From: Acrocarpospora macrocephala
GTDB lineage: Bacteria; Actinomycetota; Actinomycetes; Streptosporangiales; Streptosporangiaceae
Direction: 5' to 3'
NCBI RefSeq assembly: GCF_009687865.1
Contig: NZ_BLAE01000030.1
Location: 1 to 64,000, forward strand
Length of the DNA: 64,000 nt
Part shown: positions 17,857 through 27,023 of the stretch, in pieces
Position numbering within the stretch: position 1 is the stretch's first letter
Layout of the letters: each line of letters opens with the position of its first letter
The notes under the pieces: generated by a model
The model's database searches: none
Told to the model about the DNA's origin: nothing
What the model saw: the letters and a program-made list of their open reading frames with translations, nothing else
Program-made: the position numbers and the translations under genes

Positions 17857-18294
17857 ATGGCAGAAGAGATGTCACCTGAGCAGGCACGTGACGCCCTCGA
17901 ACACACCGACCGGCTGTCTCGTCGTGTGCGCGCACGCGCGTACACCATGCGGCTGTATCTGGTGGTGTGCGCGGCGGGCAACAGCGTGGCGCTGCTCGTG
18001 ATCGGCTTGGTCGAGCCCATCGTGCTGAAGAACGTGCTGGCCCTGGCCACCACGATCCTGCCGTTCGCCGCGATCACCCTGTGGTACCGCCGGCTGCCCG
18101 TGCTCGCCCGCACGCCGCCACCACCCCGCTGGGGCGCCTACCCCTACGCCTGGGGGACCTGGCTGCTGTGGTGCGCCGCGGCCGGGTTCGGCACCCTCAC
18201 CGGCCTGGACGGCCGGCCGGAGTACTGGATCCCCGCGGCGCTGGTGGTCGCCGCGCCGCTGACGTTCGCCGCGCTGAAGGAACCGCGCCCGTGA
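17857..18294 (+). CDS. Small four-helix membrane protein of unknown function
   Basis: A 145-residue protein with about four hydrophobic helices: LYLVVCAAGNSVALLVIG, VLALATTILPFAAITLW, WGTWLLWCAAAGFGTLTG and IPAALVVAAPLTFAAL. ATG at 17857 with GGAGA upstream; an in-frame ATG at 17839 is possible. Its stop overlaps the next GTG (GTGA), so it is translationally coupled to a winged-helix regulator, a pairing common in actinomycetes. An imperfect dyad (TTGCC-AATTC-GGCAA, 17822-17836) lies just upstream and may be the regulator's site. Confidence 0.75.
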   Translation: MAEEMSPEQARDALEHTDRLSRRVRARAYTMRLYLVVCAAGNSVALLVIGLVEPIVLKNVLALATTILPFAAITLWYRRLPVLARTPPPPRWGAYPYAWGTWLLWCAAAGFGTLTGLDGRPEYWIPAALVVAAPLTFAALKEPRP

Positions 18295-18623
18295 CCGAGC
18301 CGGGAAACCGTCGCACCCACCCCCGCCACGACCTGGACGACCTGCTGACCCACGCGGTCCGCCTGTCCATCGTCGCGGCACTCGCCGACGTCGACCGCGC
18401 CGAGTTCGCCCTGGTACGCGATAGCGTGGAGATCACCGACCCGATGCTGTCCAAACAGGTCGCCCTACTCGAACAGGCCGGCTACGTCGGCGTCCACAAG
18501 GGCAGGGTAGCCCGCCGCACCCGCACCTGGCTCACCCTCACCCCCAACGGCCAGGCCGCCTACCGCCGCCACATCCACGCCCTCCAGGCGATCGCCGGCC
18601 TGACATCAAACGACGCAGACTGA
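18291..18623 (+). CDS. Winged-helix transcriptional regulator (HTH_34, MarR-like)
   Basis: A 110-residue single-domain regulator: LDDLLTHAVRLSIVAALADV, LSKQVALLEQAGYVGVHKG (recognition helix and wing) and TWLTLTPNGQAAYRRH. This is the PF13601 pattern. GTG 18291 overlaps the upstream stop. Probably an autoregulator of this two-gene operon. Confidence 0.85.
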   Translation: MTEPGNRRTHPRHDLDDLLTHAVRLSIVAALADVDRAEFALVRDSVEITDPMLSKQVALLEQAGYVGVHKGRVARRTRTWLTLTPNGQAAYRRHIHALQAIAGLTSNDAD

Positions 18624-18626
18624 CCT

Positions 18627-18641
18627 GTTGCTCCCAGCAAC
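18627..18641. terminator. Small hairpin between convergent regulator genes
   Basis: GTTGCT, loop CCC, AGCAAC, placed 4 bp after the plus-strand stop and 15 bp before the minus-strand stop. Short stem without U-run, so only a plausible bidirectional terminator. Confidence 0.4.
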
Positions 18642-18655
18642 CCCGACGCCTCGGA

Positions 18656-19180
18656 TCAAGACACGCAGCGGTCCGAGGCGGACGGTGATGTCCTGCAGCG
18701 TGCGATGATCTCGGCCATCGTGCTGCGGAAGCGCTCGCGGTCGCTGTCCGTGAGCGGTGCGATGAGACGGCTGAGCTCCGCGCTCACCTCGGCGTAAAAG
18801 GCGGTCGCCGCCTGGTGGCCGGCGTCGGTCAGGGTTGCCTGCAGGGCGCGCCGATCACCCGGCACGGATGATCGCTGGGCGAGCCCGCGCCGCTCCGCCC
18901 GGTCCATCAGCCCGGTGAGCGCCGCCTTCTCCACACCGAAGCACTGCGCGAGGTCGGCCATGCCTCGGGGGCCGCCAAGCAGGACGCACAGGAGCTTGGC
19001 CTGGACGGGGGTCAGGTCATGGCGTTCGGAGACGCGGGCGTAGACGCCCTGCACCAGAGCGGTGAGCTGGACCAGTCCGGTGGCGACGTCCAGGTCCGGG
19101 TCGCCCGCGCCCTGCGTGTCGGTAGCGCAGCCGAGCCCTGCTGCGGGGTCGGTGGACGTGCTCGGTTGCCCCGTTTTGGC
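18656..19180 (-). CDS. MarR family transcriptional regulator
   Basis: A 174-residue MarR protein: winged helix with LTPVQAKLLCVLLGGPRGMADL, KAALTGLMDRAERRGLAQR and the wing VPGDRRALQATLTDAG. The flanking helices form the dimer interface. ATG at 19180 is taken; ATGs at 19198 and 19219 are in frame. Divergent, across 92 bp, from a deleted PPOX gene and an F420-type nitroreductase gene. It is probably a repressor released by a small ligand. Confidence 0.85.
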   Translation of the reverse strand, partial: AKTGQPSTSTDPAAGLGCATDTQGAGDPDLDVATGLVQLTALVQGVYARVSERHDLTPVQAKLLCVLLGGPRGMADLAQCFGVEKAALTGLMDRAERRGLAQRSSVPGDRRALQATLTDAGHQAATAFYAEVSAELSRLIAPLTDSDRERFRSTMAEIIARCRTSPSASDRCVS

Positions 19181-19218
19181 CATGACACTATGGTACATGC
19201 CACATATAGTTAATATCA

Positions 19219-19229
19219 CGTACAGTACG
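19219..19229. promoter_or_regulatory. Palindrome in the marR/PPOX divergent region
   Basis: CGTACAGTACG is symmetric about its central A. It is the best dyad between the divergent genes and a candidate MarR operator. A looser dyad, ACTAT/ATAGT, lies at 19187-19210. Confidence 0.4.
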
Positions 19230-19272
19230 CGTCATTAACGGTATGCGCCCTGACGACCAAGGAGGTCCGGAC

Positions 19273-19407
19273 GTGTCTTTCAGCAACGAAGAGATCGCCT
19301 ACATGCGCACGCTGTCGTGGAGCTTCAACCTGGAAGGCCTGCCGTTCACCCACGACCGCGAGGTCAAGGTCAGGCGCACCGTCCATGATTCGGCGCCCGG
19401 CGCGTAG
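19273..19407 (+). pseudogene. Internally deleted PPOX-class F420-dependent oxidoreductase (44 residues)
   Basis: A near-perfect SD (AAGGAGGT) and GTG start open a 44-residue frame. Its N-terminus (SFSNEEIAYMRT) matches the start of PPOX-class F420-dependent enzymes. Its C-terminus (LSWSFNLEGLPF ... VRRTVH) matches their last 25 residues. About 90 central residues, including the flavin-binding barrel, are gone without breaking the frame. It stands before an F420-type nitroreductase gene and under MarR control. Probably inactive, but still transcribed and translated. Confidence 0.65.
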
Positions 19408-19449
19408 CCGTTCGTTTCATCAGACCCTGTGAATCGCGGAAGGACTCAC

Positions 19450-19929
19450 ATGAGCTTCGACACACCTGCTGGAACCCGCGGCACCCACCAGCCCTCCGGG
19501 CGGGCGTTCCGCTGGGTGAACAAGCTGATGGCCAGGCGCATCCGCCGCAAGGGCGGCGGCACTTTCATGGGCTTCAACGCCCTGGTCATGACGACCGTCG
19601 GCCGCAAAAGCGGCGCCGAACGCACCACACCGGTCGGCTGGTTCCCCGGCCCGGACGGCAGCTACCTGATCGTGGCCTCAGCGGCCGGAGCGTCGGGAAA
19701 CCCGGCCTGGTACTACAACATCGCCGCCCACCCCGACCAGGTCCGGATCGAGGTCGAGGGCCGCACGATCGCCGTGACCGCCGAGCAGCTCCACGGGACC
19801 GAACGCGAACAGGCCTGGCAGCAGATCACCACCGCCGCCCCCCGCTTCGCCTCCTACCAGGACAAGACCGACCGGGAACTGCCGATCATCCGCCTGACGC
19901 CCCGACCCGGCCAGGAACTCCCCCTGTGA
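19450..19929 (+). CDS. Deazaflavin (F420)-dependent nitroreductase family protein
   Basis: A 159-residue member of the Ddn/DUF385 family (PF04075). Marks are TTVGRKSGAERTTPVGWFP (about 51-69), NPAWYYNIAAHPDQVRIEV (about 83-101) and a C-terminal PIIRLTPR. These small beta-barrel enzymes use F420H2 to reduce quinones or nitro compounds. ATG at 19450 with GAAGGA upstream. It follows the deleted PPOX gene by 42 bp, presumably in one transcript under the divergent MarR regulator. Confidence 0.85.
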   Translation: MSFDTPAGTRGTHQPSGRAFRWVNKLMARRIRRKGGGTFMGFNALVMTTVGRKSGAERTTPVGWFPGPDGSYLIVASAAGASGNPAWYYNIAAHPDQVRIEVEGRTIAVTAEQLHGTEREQAWQQITTAAPRFASYQDKTDRELPIIRLTPRPGQELPL

Positions 19930-20086
19930 GTGATGTTGTCCGAGACCGGACTGCGGCCCCTGGGTCAGCTAGGCAACCGCGATCACGCGTGCGTCCGGGC
20001 CCACCAGGGCCGGACGCCGTGGTGCGGCCACCCGGTTCCGGCACACCGGACCGGCGGCTCGCCGCGTTTCTTTAAGCTCGGAGCGA

Positions 20087-20135
20087 TCTCCGTACTCGCC
20101 TGCCAGATCGACTGGCCGTAACCCCACTTTGAAGG
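20087..20135 (-). other. Possible scrap of a resolvase C-terminus
   Basis: The minus strand here reads VDLAGEYGDRSELK. Its core matches the DLAGEYSVGRS turn of the resolvase at 24932-25519, and the DNA between about 20092 and 20113 is nearly identical to 24990-25011. It may be a relic of an older Tn3-type event next to the esterase gene. The match is short. Otherwise the stretch 19930-20204 shows no gene. Confidence 0.3.
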
Positions 20136-20204
20136 TACGCCCTCGTCAACAGCCGGAAATACAGCCAAAGTTTATACAAAAGGTTCAACGATACAGTCAA
20201 AGGC

Positions 20205-21389
20205 ATGACAGCCCCGATCCGGGATGCCGCCCGTCCCTTCAGCGGCGGCGCTCTCACCGCGCTCCTGTCCCCCGCCACCCGCCTGCTCGGCCTCGGCGAG
20301 CCCACCCACGGCGTCGACGCCTTCCTCGAACTGCGCAACGAGCTCTTCCGCCACCTCGTCGAACACGAGGGCTACCGCTCGATCACGATTGAGAGCGACT
20401 GCCTGCTGGCCCTGGCCGCCGACGCGTACGTCACCGACGGCACCGGGACCCTCGACAACGCGATGAACCGCGGCTTCAGCCACGGCTTCGGCGCCTCACC
20501 CGCCAACCGCGAGCTCCTACGCTGGATGCGCGCCTACAACGAGGAGCGTCCCCCGCACGAGCGGCTCCGCTTCTACGGCTTCGACGGTCCCCTGGAGATA
20601 TCCGGCCCCGCCAGCCCCCGCCCAGCCCTGACCGCCCCGCACGACTACCTAGCCGCCCACCTCGACCTGGCCTGGAGTCGCGAGACCCTCGAGGAACTAC
20701 TCGGCCCCGACGAGCGCTGGACCAACCCGGCCGCCCTCATGGATCCCACCCAGTCCGTCGGCCGCACCCCCGAGGCCAAGGAACTGCGCCTGATCGCCGA
20801 CGACCTGCGCGCACTGCTCACCTCGCACGCCCCCCACCTGACGGCCGCCACCTCCCCCGACGACTGGTGGCGCGCCGACCTGCACGCCCGCACCGCCGCC
20901 GGGCTCCTGCGCTACCACGCCGGCATGGCCGACACCGCGCCCACCCGCATGGGCACGCTCATGTGCCTGCGCGATGCGATGATGGCCGACAACCTCGACG
21001 CCATCGTCCGCCGCGAGGCCCGTCGTGGCCCCACCCTCGCCTTCGCCCACAACCGCCACCTGCAGCGCGACAAGAGTCACCTGCAGTTCGCCGGCCTGCC
21101 GCTCCAGTGGTGGAGCGCGGGCGCCATCATCGGCACCCACCTCGGCGACCAGTACGCCTACGCCGCCACCACCTTCGGCACCCGCGGCTCCGACACCCCC
21201 CATCCCGACACCCTCGAAGGACTCCTCTCGACCCTCCCCCACGCCCGTACCGTCATCGATCCCGCCCACCTCGCCGCGACCCTCGACCGGAAGCTGACGC
21301 CCCGCGTCCCAGGCGACCACACATACTTCTCCCTCGACCCGGCCACTATCGACCAGATCGACGCCATCGCCTTCCTCACCGAAATCTGA
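20205..21389 (+). CDS. Erythromycin esterase family protein
   Basis: A 394-residue protein of the EreA/EreB superfamily (PF05139). The signature GEPTHGVDAFLELRNELFRH lies near 31-50 with the conserved His, ITIESD near 65-70 supplies the acidic residue, and AHNRHLQRDK near 284 carries the second His cluster. Members hydrolyse the macrolactone ester of erythromycin-like drugs, but many homologues have other substrates, so resistance is not proven. ATG at 20205; a TACAGT -10-like box at 20192-20197 would make the mRNA nearly leaderless. Confidence 0.85.
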   Translation: MTAPIRDAARPFSGGALTALLSPATRLLGLGEPTHGVDAFLELRNELFRHLVEHEGYRSITIESDCLLALAADAYVTDGTGTLDNAMNRGFSHGFGASPANRELLRWMRAYNEERPPHERLRFYGFDGPLEISGPASPRPALTAPHDYLAAHLDLAWSRETLEELLGPDERWTNPAALMDPTQSVGRTPEAKELRLIADDLRALLTSHAPHLTAATSPDDWWRADLHARTAAGLLRYHAGMADTAPTRMGTLMCLRDAMMADNLDAIVRREARRGPTLAFAHNRHLQRDKSHLQFAGLPLQWWSAGAIIGTHLGDQYAYAATTFGTRGSDTPHPDTLEGLLSTLPHARTVIDPAHLAATLDRKLTPRVPGDHTYFSLDPATIDQIDAIAFLTEI

Positions 21390-21450
21390 GCCACCCATGG
21401 GGTCAACGGCCAGCCGCGTGCCGATACTCTCCTGCACGCGGAGCCGCTCA

Positions 21451-21681
21451 CGCTGCTGAGGGTTTTGTGTTTGTAGGTAAATTGGCGCCCTTAAGCCGCC
21501 GCCTTTACAAAGTAGAGTACGGAGTCGCTTTATCCACCAGGGCATCGCCGCGTCAACACCGTGATCGACAACGGCTGCCCGATCCCCGTCCCGAACATCA
21601 GTAACCCCTGCGCGTCACCCACCTGCCGCCGCCCCGCGCTCAGCACCAACTCCCCCACCCGCGGCCCGCTCCCCCTAGTAC
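21451..21681. repeat. Dispersed repeat, copy A
   Basis: About 230 bp resembling 30643-30852, with blocks such as CGCCTTTACAAAGTAGAGTA, TCCACCAGGGCA, GTCAACACCGTGATCGACAA and CCCCGCGCTCAGCACC in the same order. No gene is seen here; the gap 21390-21972 (583 bp) otherwise shows nothing I can support. The copies differ by small indels, and the sequence could be the relic of a mobile element. Confidence 0.75.
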
Positions 21682-21980
21682 GGGTGCCACACTGGCGACC
21701 TCGCGTAATCAACTGTCGCCTGTTCGGCGCAGCTGTGTCCTTCGCGGTCACGGTGAGTTGTCGTCGCCTGGGCGTACCAACTCCAGGCGCTGGCGACGAA
21801 ACGGGCCGCCGGGCACGCCAGCGCCTGCTGCCGGACACCGCTGGCGGCACGACGAATTGTCGTACCCGTGGAGCAGGATGGGCGGCATGACGGAGGACTG
21901 GAGCACTGACTTCGCGGCCAGGACCGCCAACATAAAACGGCCCTCCTTGGTGCCCAGGTCAAAGTTCTCGTTCGGCCTTC

Positions 21981-22018
21981 GGGGAAGCTAGGTACGGAAA
22001 TTAGCGGTAGTTGGTGGA
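21981..22018 (+). repeat. Tn3-type terminal inverted repeat, left
   Basis: A 38-bp end starting GGGGAAGCTAGGTACGG and including GGAAATTAGCGGTAG. It matches the right end at 31 of 38 positions. The 8 bp outside it (CGGCCTTC, 21973-21980) are also mirrored at the right end. Confidence 0.85.
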
Positions 22019-22080
22019 TCTTCGTTGCGGTTCGGCGACGCGTCAGGTTTGCCCTGGTCGGGGGTCTTATGTTCCCCGTC

Positions 22081-22760
22081 ATGCCGTTTGAGTTTCTGTC
22101 TGATGAGCAGGTGGCCCGCTATGGCCGGTTCCTTGGGGAGCCGTCGGTGGCGGAGCTGGAGGAGTTCTTCCGTCTGGATCGCCAGGCGCTGGTCCGGGTC
22201 GCGGCCCGGCGTCGTGCGGAGACCCGGTTGGGGTGGGCGGTGCAGTGGGGCACGGTCCGAATGCTCGGGGTGTTTTTGACCGAGGATCCGACGGCGGTGC
22301 CGGTGGGGGTGGTGGAGTTCGTGGCCGGGCCCACTATGGACGGATCTTCAAGACCCTGCACCTGCTGCAGTACATCTCCGACACCGGCTACCGGCGCATG
22401 ATCGGCACCCAGCTCAACGTTCAAGAAGGCCGCGATCGCCTCGCCCGCAAAATCGCCTTCGGCAACCGCGGCCAGCTGCGCCAGCGCTACCGCGATGGCC
22501 TGGAGGACCAGCTCGGCGCACTCGGTCTCGCTCTCAACGCGGTGGTGTGGTGGAACACCCTCTACCTGGACGCTGCCGTCAGCCGGCTGCGCGCCGACGG
22601 GTTCCCCGCGACGCAGGAGATGTGCGCGCGGCTGTCGCCGATCGCCTACGACCACATCAACTTCCTCGGCCGCTACGCCTTCTCCCGAGCCGACCTCGCC
22701 GCGGGGCTACGCCCCTTCCATGACGGCACGATCGACGCCGCGCCCGCACCGGCGCTCTGA
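22081..22760 (+). pseudogene. tnpA: Tn3 transposase with large internal deletion
   Basis: From ATG 22081 the frame encodes the N-terminal DUF4158 region of Tn3 transposases (PFEFLSDEQVARYGRFLG, RLGWAVQWGTVRMLGVFL). Near 22329 it jumps frame into the C-terminal DDE region (HYGRIFKTLHLLQYISD, LARKIAFGNRGQLRQRYRDG, LGALGLALNAVVWWNT, LSPIAYDHINFLGRYAF) ending at TGA 22760. Only about 83 plus 143 residues remain of a roughly 1000-residue protein. The first catalytic Asp residues must be lost. Confidence 0.9.
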
Positions 22761-22794
22761 CGTGCCGAAGCGGGCGGCGCGGCCGGCCGGGGTT

Positions 22795-23775
<981 letters not shown>

Positions 23776-24019
23776 CAGCTGACTCCTTCGTCGCAGTTTC
23801 ACCCTTGCGGCCGAACACGGCTCCCGTTCGGACCGTGCCCGCTCGATGCCAGGCGCTCGCCACAGCTTGACCAAGCGCGAGGAAAACGACGCCTCGGCCA
23901 GGTGACCAGCGGCATCTGCAGACCATGCAACCCGCTGCCCGAGCTGGGGAGAAGTCACTGCTGGAAGGTGTACCACCAGCCCACTCCTCGGCCTGCGACA
24001 CTCGCCTAACCTGGGAAAA

Positions 24020-24916
24020 GTGGACAACCGCGAAGAGGTCAAGACCTTCCTCACCTCCCGCCGCGCCAAGATCAGTCCCGGGGAGGCCGGGCTGATCGAC
24101 TCCGGGCGCCGCAGGGTGCCCGGCCTGCGCCGCAGCGAGGTCGCCGACCTGGCCGGGGTCAGCGTGGAGTACTACGCCCAACTGGAACGCGGACACCTAG
24201 CCGGGGTCTCCGACAGCGTCCTGGACGCCGTAGCCCGCGCACTACGCCTAGACGAGGCCGAACGCGCCCACCTGGCCGACCTCGCCCGTACCGCCGGCCC
24301 CGCGGCCCGCCCGCACCGCCGTCGGCCCGCCCAGCAGATCCGCCCCAGCCTCACCCGCATCCTGGACGGCATGACCACGATCCCGGCCATGGTCAACAAC
24401 GGCCGCCTGGACGCCCTGACCGCCAACCCCCTCGGCATGGCCCTGTTCGCCCCCGTGTTCGCCGACCCCGCCCGGCCCGCCGGTCAGATCGCCAACCACG
24501 CCCGCTTCACCTTCCTCCACCCGCGCGCCCACGTCTTCTGGCCCGACTGGGACCGCGCCGCCGACGACGCCGTCGCCGCCCTGCGCACCGAAGCCGGCCG
24601 CGACCCCTACGACAAGCACCTCACCGACCTGGTCGGCGAACTGTCCACCCGCAGCGACGCCTTCCGCACCCGCTGGGCCGCCCACGACGTCCGCCTGCAC
24701 CGCACCGGCACCAAACACCTCCACCACCCCGTCGTCGGCGACCTCCACCTGACCTACGAGGTCCTCGACCTGGCCGCCGACCCCGGCCTGTCCCTCATCG
24801 CCTTCACCGCACCCCCCGGCACCCCCGACGACGACGCCCTCAAACTCCTCGCCAGCTGGGCCGCCACCCACACCCCCGCCGACGCCCTCACACCACCCGA
24901 CCGGACCGCAACGTAG
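24020..24916 (+). CDS. XRE/MmyB-like transcriptional regulator
   Basis: A 298-residue protein with an N-terminal XRE HTH (about 36-62: [23 protein letters not shown]) and a C-terminal MmyB-like ligand domain (about 105-275: [29 protein letters not shown]-like block and [18 protein letters not shown]). MmyB-type domains bind acyl or fatty ligands. GTG 24020. Divergent from the aldo/keto reductase across 244 bp, a frequent actinomycete pairing in which the regulator controls the reductase. Confidence 0.88.
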   Translation: MDNREEVKTFLTSRRAKISPGEAGLIDSGRRRVPGLRRSEVADLAGVSVEYYAQLERGHLAGVSDSVLDAVARALRLDEAERAHLADLARTAGPAARPHRRRPAQQIRPSLTRILDGMTTIPAMVNNGRLDALTANPLGMALFAPVFADPARPAGQIANHARFTFLHPRAHVFWPDWDRAADDAVAALRTEAGRDPYDKHLTDLVGELSTRSDAFRTRWAAHDVRLHRTGTKHLHHPVVGDLHLTYEVLDLAADPGLSLIAFTAPPGTPDDDALKLLASWAATHTPADALTPPDRTAT

Positions 24917-24931
24917 GCAGTAACCCGCGTT

Positions 24932-25519
24932 CTACCTGGGGGTTTCTGGGAGTCCGTGGATGATGCGGTGGATGGTGGAGCGCCCGACGCTGTACTCGCC
25001 TGCCAAATCGGCGAGGGAGGCCTCGCCTTCGGCGTAGCGGCGGCGGATGGAGCGGCGCGCCGGTTCGGGCAGCTTGGGCTGCTTGCCCTTGAGCTTGCCG
25101 TTCTTCTTCGCCAGGGCCATGCCCTCGCGGGTGCGCTGGTGCCCGATGTTGGCCTCGAACTCCGCAACCATGGCGAGGGTCTGCAGAAACAGCCGGCCGA
25201 ACGGATCGTTCCAGTCGTAGACCGAGCCGCCTGGCCCGAACAGCACGCCTCGGTCGGACAGGCCGGTGAGGATCTCGTTGGCCTCGGCCATGTTGCGGGC
25301 GAACCGGTCGAACTTGGTGACGGCGAACACCGACCCGTCCCACACGGCGGCCAGCGCCTGGTCGAGGCCGGCGCGGTTGTGGCGGGTGGTGCCGGAAAAG
25401 CCGCGGTCGATGTAGATGCGTTCTTCGGGAACGCCAAGGGCCAGAAGCTGCTCGGTCTGGATCACGACATCTTGCTCGTCGGTGGAACAGCGCGCGTAGC
25501 CGACTCGGGTCCCGTTCAC
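24932..25519 (-). CDS. tnpR: Tn3-type serine resolvase
   Basis: A 195-residue serine recombinase. The nucleophile is in GYARCSTDEQD (Ser12). Other marks are YIDRGFSGTTRHNRAGLDQAL, KFDRFARNMAEANEIL, LAMVAEFEANIGHQRTREGM and a C-terminal HTH (YAEGEASLADLAGEYSVGRS). Full length and apparently functional. GTG 25519. It resolves cointegrates at the adjacent res site. Confidence 0.93.
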   Translation of the reverse strand: MNGTRVGYARCSTDEQDVVIQTEQLLALGVPEERIYIDRGFSGTTRHNRAGLDQALAAVWDGSVFAVTKFDRFARNMAEANEILTGLSDRGVLFGPGGSVYDWNDPFGRLFLQTLAMVAEFEANIGHQRTREGMALAKKNGKLKGKQPKLPEPARRSIRRRYAEGEASLADLAGEYSVGRSTIHRIIHGLPETPR

Positions 25520-25528
25520 GCGACCAAG

Positions 25529-25621
25529 TGTTCCGTATAGGGGGCCTTCACCGGAACAGCGTGACCTGGGGATCTGATCCGGCTGGACGGTGTTCCGTTG
25601 GGGGACCCCCTACGGAACACC
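25529..25621. other. Resolvase recombination (res) site
   Basis: Two dyads sharing TGTTCCG/CGGAACA ends lie between the resolvase start and the right transposon end. Subsite 1 spans 25529-25558. Subsite 2 spans 25589-25621, where GGTGTTCCGT mirrors ACGGAACACC around GGGGG-A-CCCCC. Position and spacing suit a Tn3 res region; a third subsite is not clear. Confidence 0.65.
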
Positions 25622-25635
25622 CGGACTGATCACCC

Positions 25636-25673
25636 TCCGTCGGCTACCGCTAATTTCCGCACCCAACTTCCCC
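25636..25673 (-). repeat. Tn3-type terminal inverted repeat, right
   Basis: Read from the outside in it starts GGGGAAGTTGGGTGCGG and includes GGAAATTAGCGGTAG. It matches the left end at 31 of 38 positions, with 8 more mirrored bases outside (25674-25681). Confidence 0.85.
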
Positions 25674-25760
25674 GAAGGCCGTTCCGTGACCAATTCGTCG
25701 TAACCGCTGGCCGCCAGGGCGTCGAGCGGGAGCTGTGGATTCTGATCCCGCGTCCATCCA

Positions 25761-26846
25761 TCACCGAAGGCGCGGCGTATAGGGTGCGAGAGCAGCGGTG
25801 TCCACGTCCGTATCGGGCCAGCGGCGGCGTAGCACCTCGGCCAGGCGCTGACACAGGCCCGTCAGCTGCGGCAGAGCATGATGTTCCCGGGCGGTAGAAG
25901 CGGCAGCTTCAACAGTCGAGACGAGCTGGGCACGGCTGTCGTCACCCGCTGTACGCCTATCCAGTATCTGCAAACGCCAGAGGCGGACCAACGCGAACGC
26001 CACACACGCCGCCGCCAAGGCCATTCCATAGAGCCGCTCATCCTCGGCCTGCGGCACCCCGACCGCCAGAGCACGCCGGTAGACCTCGCCAACCTGTGGC
26101 AGAGGCTCGGAACCTGCAGCCCCCGCATTCGTACTCACCTGCATCCAGGCCGGACCGGGAACATGCAGGCAGACAGCATCGTGCAGGGCGTGGGTGAAGC
26201 CGGCGAACTCGAAGTCGATCAGACGCGCATCGGGCGGCCCGTCCGCACAGACCAGGGCATTGTTGGTCTCCGGATCGCCGTTGCTCAGCGTCAAGAACGG
26301 CCCTGGTTCGGCTAGCTCCGCCAAAGCGAGGGCGAACTCGCGCTCCACCGCCCCGGTGATCGGCACTCCCAGCACCTTGGCCTGCGACAGCCCTTCTCGG
26401 CGCAGCCGGGCGACGCGGCCAAGTCGATCGGCCTCCGGATCGACCTGCCCGAGGCGCTCTCGCCGCCGGTAGTACAGCTCCGCCTGTCCCGCAGTGACCG
26501 CGCCGAGCTCGCCACGGGCACGAGCGAAAGCCTCCAGGCGTACGGCATGCGCGAAGACACCATCGCGGCGTAACAGTCCGTCCAGCGCAACCCGCGGCGC
26601 TAGATCCTCGAGAATGATGCGCCCCGCGAGAAGATCCTCCCCAAAAACGCGTGGCGCTAGATCGACTCTGAGATCCTCTGTCAGAAACCGCAACGCGCCT
26701 AACTCTGTGCGTAACCGCCATTCCTCGGTGTGCCTGCCGTCCGCATGAGGGCCCGTCCACTTGACGATCACGGACTCACCGCGGTCGGTACGCGCACGGG
26801 CGACCCGCCACGGCTCCAGCCGGGTCCACTCCACCACGTTGATCAT
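25761..26846 (-). CDS. Aminoglycoside phosphotransferase-fold kinase-like protein
   Basis: A 361-residue APH/choline-kinase-like protein. The Brenner-type catalytic loop is LSNGDPETNNALV (about 200), where the usual His is Asn but the catalytic Asp and the downstream Asn remain. The Mg-binding DFG equivalent is ARLIDFEFAGF (about 221). ESVIVKWTG (about 24-32) supplies the ATP-binding Lys. It might phosphorylate a small molecule; neither a drug nor another substrate can be named. ATG at 26846. It lies just outside the right transposon end. Confidence 0.75.
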   Translation of the reverse strand: MINVVEWTRLEPWRVARARTDRGESVIVKWTGPHADGRHTEEWRLRTELGALRFLTEDLRVDLAPRVFGEDLLAGRIILEDLAPRVALDGLLRRDGVFAHAVRLEAFARARGELGAVTAGQAELYYRRRERLGQVDPEADRLGRVARLRREGLSQAKVLGVPITGAVEREFALALAELAEPGPFLTLSNGDPETNNALVCADGPPDARLIDFEFAGFTHALHDAVCLHVPGPAWMQVSTNAGAAGSEPLPQVGEVYRRALAVGVPQAEDERLYGMALAAACVAFALVRLWRLQILDRRTAGDDSRAQLVSTVEAAASTAREHHALPQLTGLCQRLAEVLRRRWPDTDVDTAALAPYTPRLR

Positions 26847-26899
26847 CGGTACAACCTAGAACGACGCAGGCGAACACGGTCCGAGCTGCATTTATGGGA

Positions 26900-26949
26900 G
26901 GTGAATTAGTGTCTTCAAGCCGACGCCTTTACATACAGAGTCGCTTTTG
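26900..26949. repeat. Dispersed repeat, partial copy C
   Basis: GGTGAATTAGTGTCTTCAAG through CCGACGCCTTTACA matches copy B (30667-30707) nearly exactly, then decays. The rest of 26847-27023 shows no gene. Confidence 0.7.
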
Positions 26950-27023
26950 GGAAGCCATCCCTTGATCGGTTGATCGTGTGGTTGAGCGGTCGGTCAGTTC
27001 AGGAGACCGGGTTCCGGGGCCCA

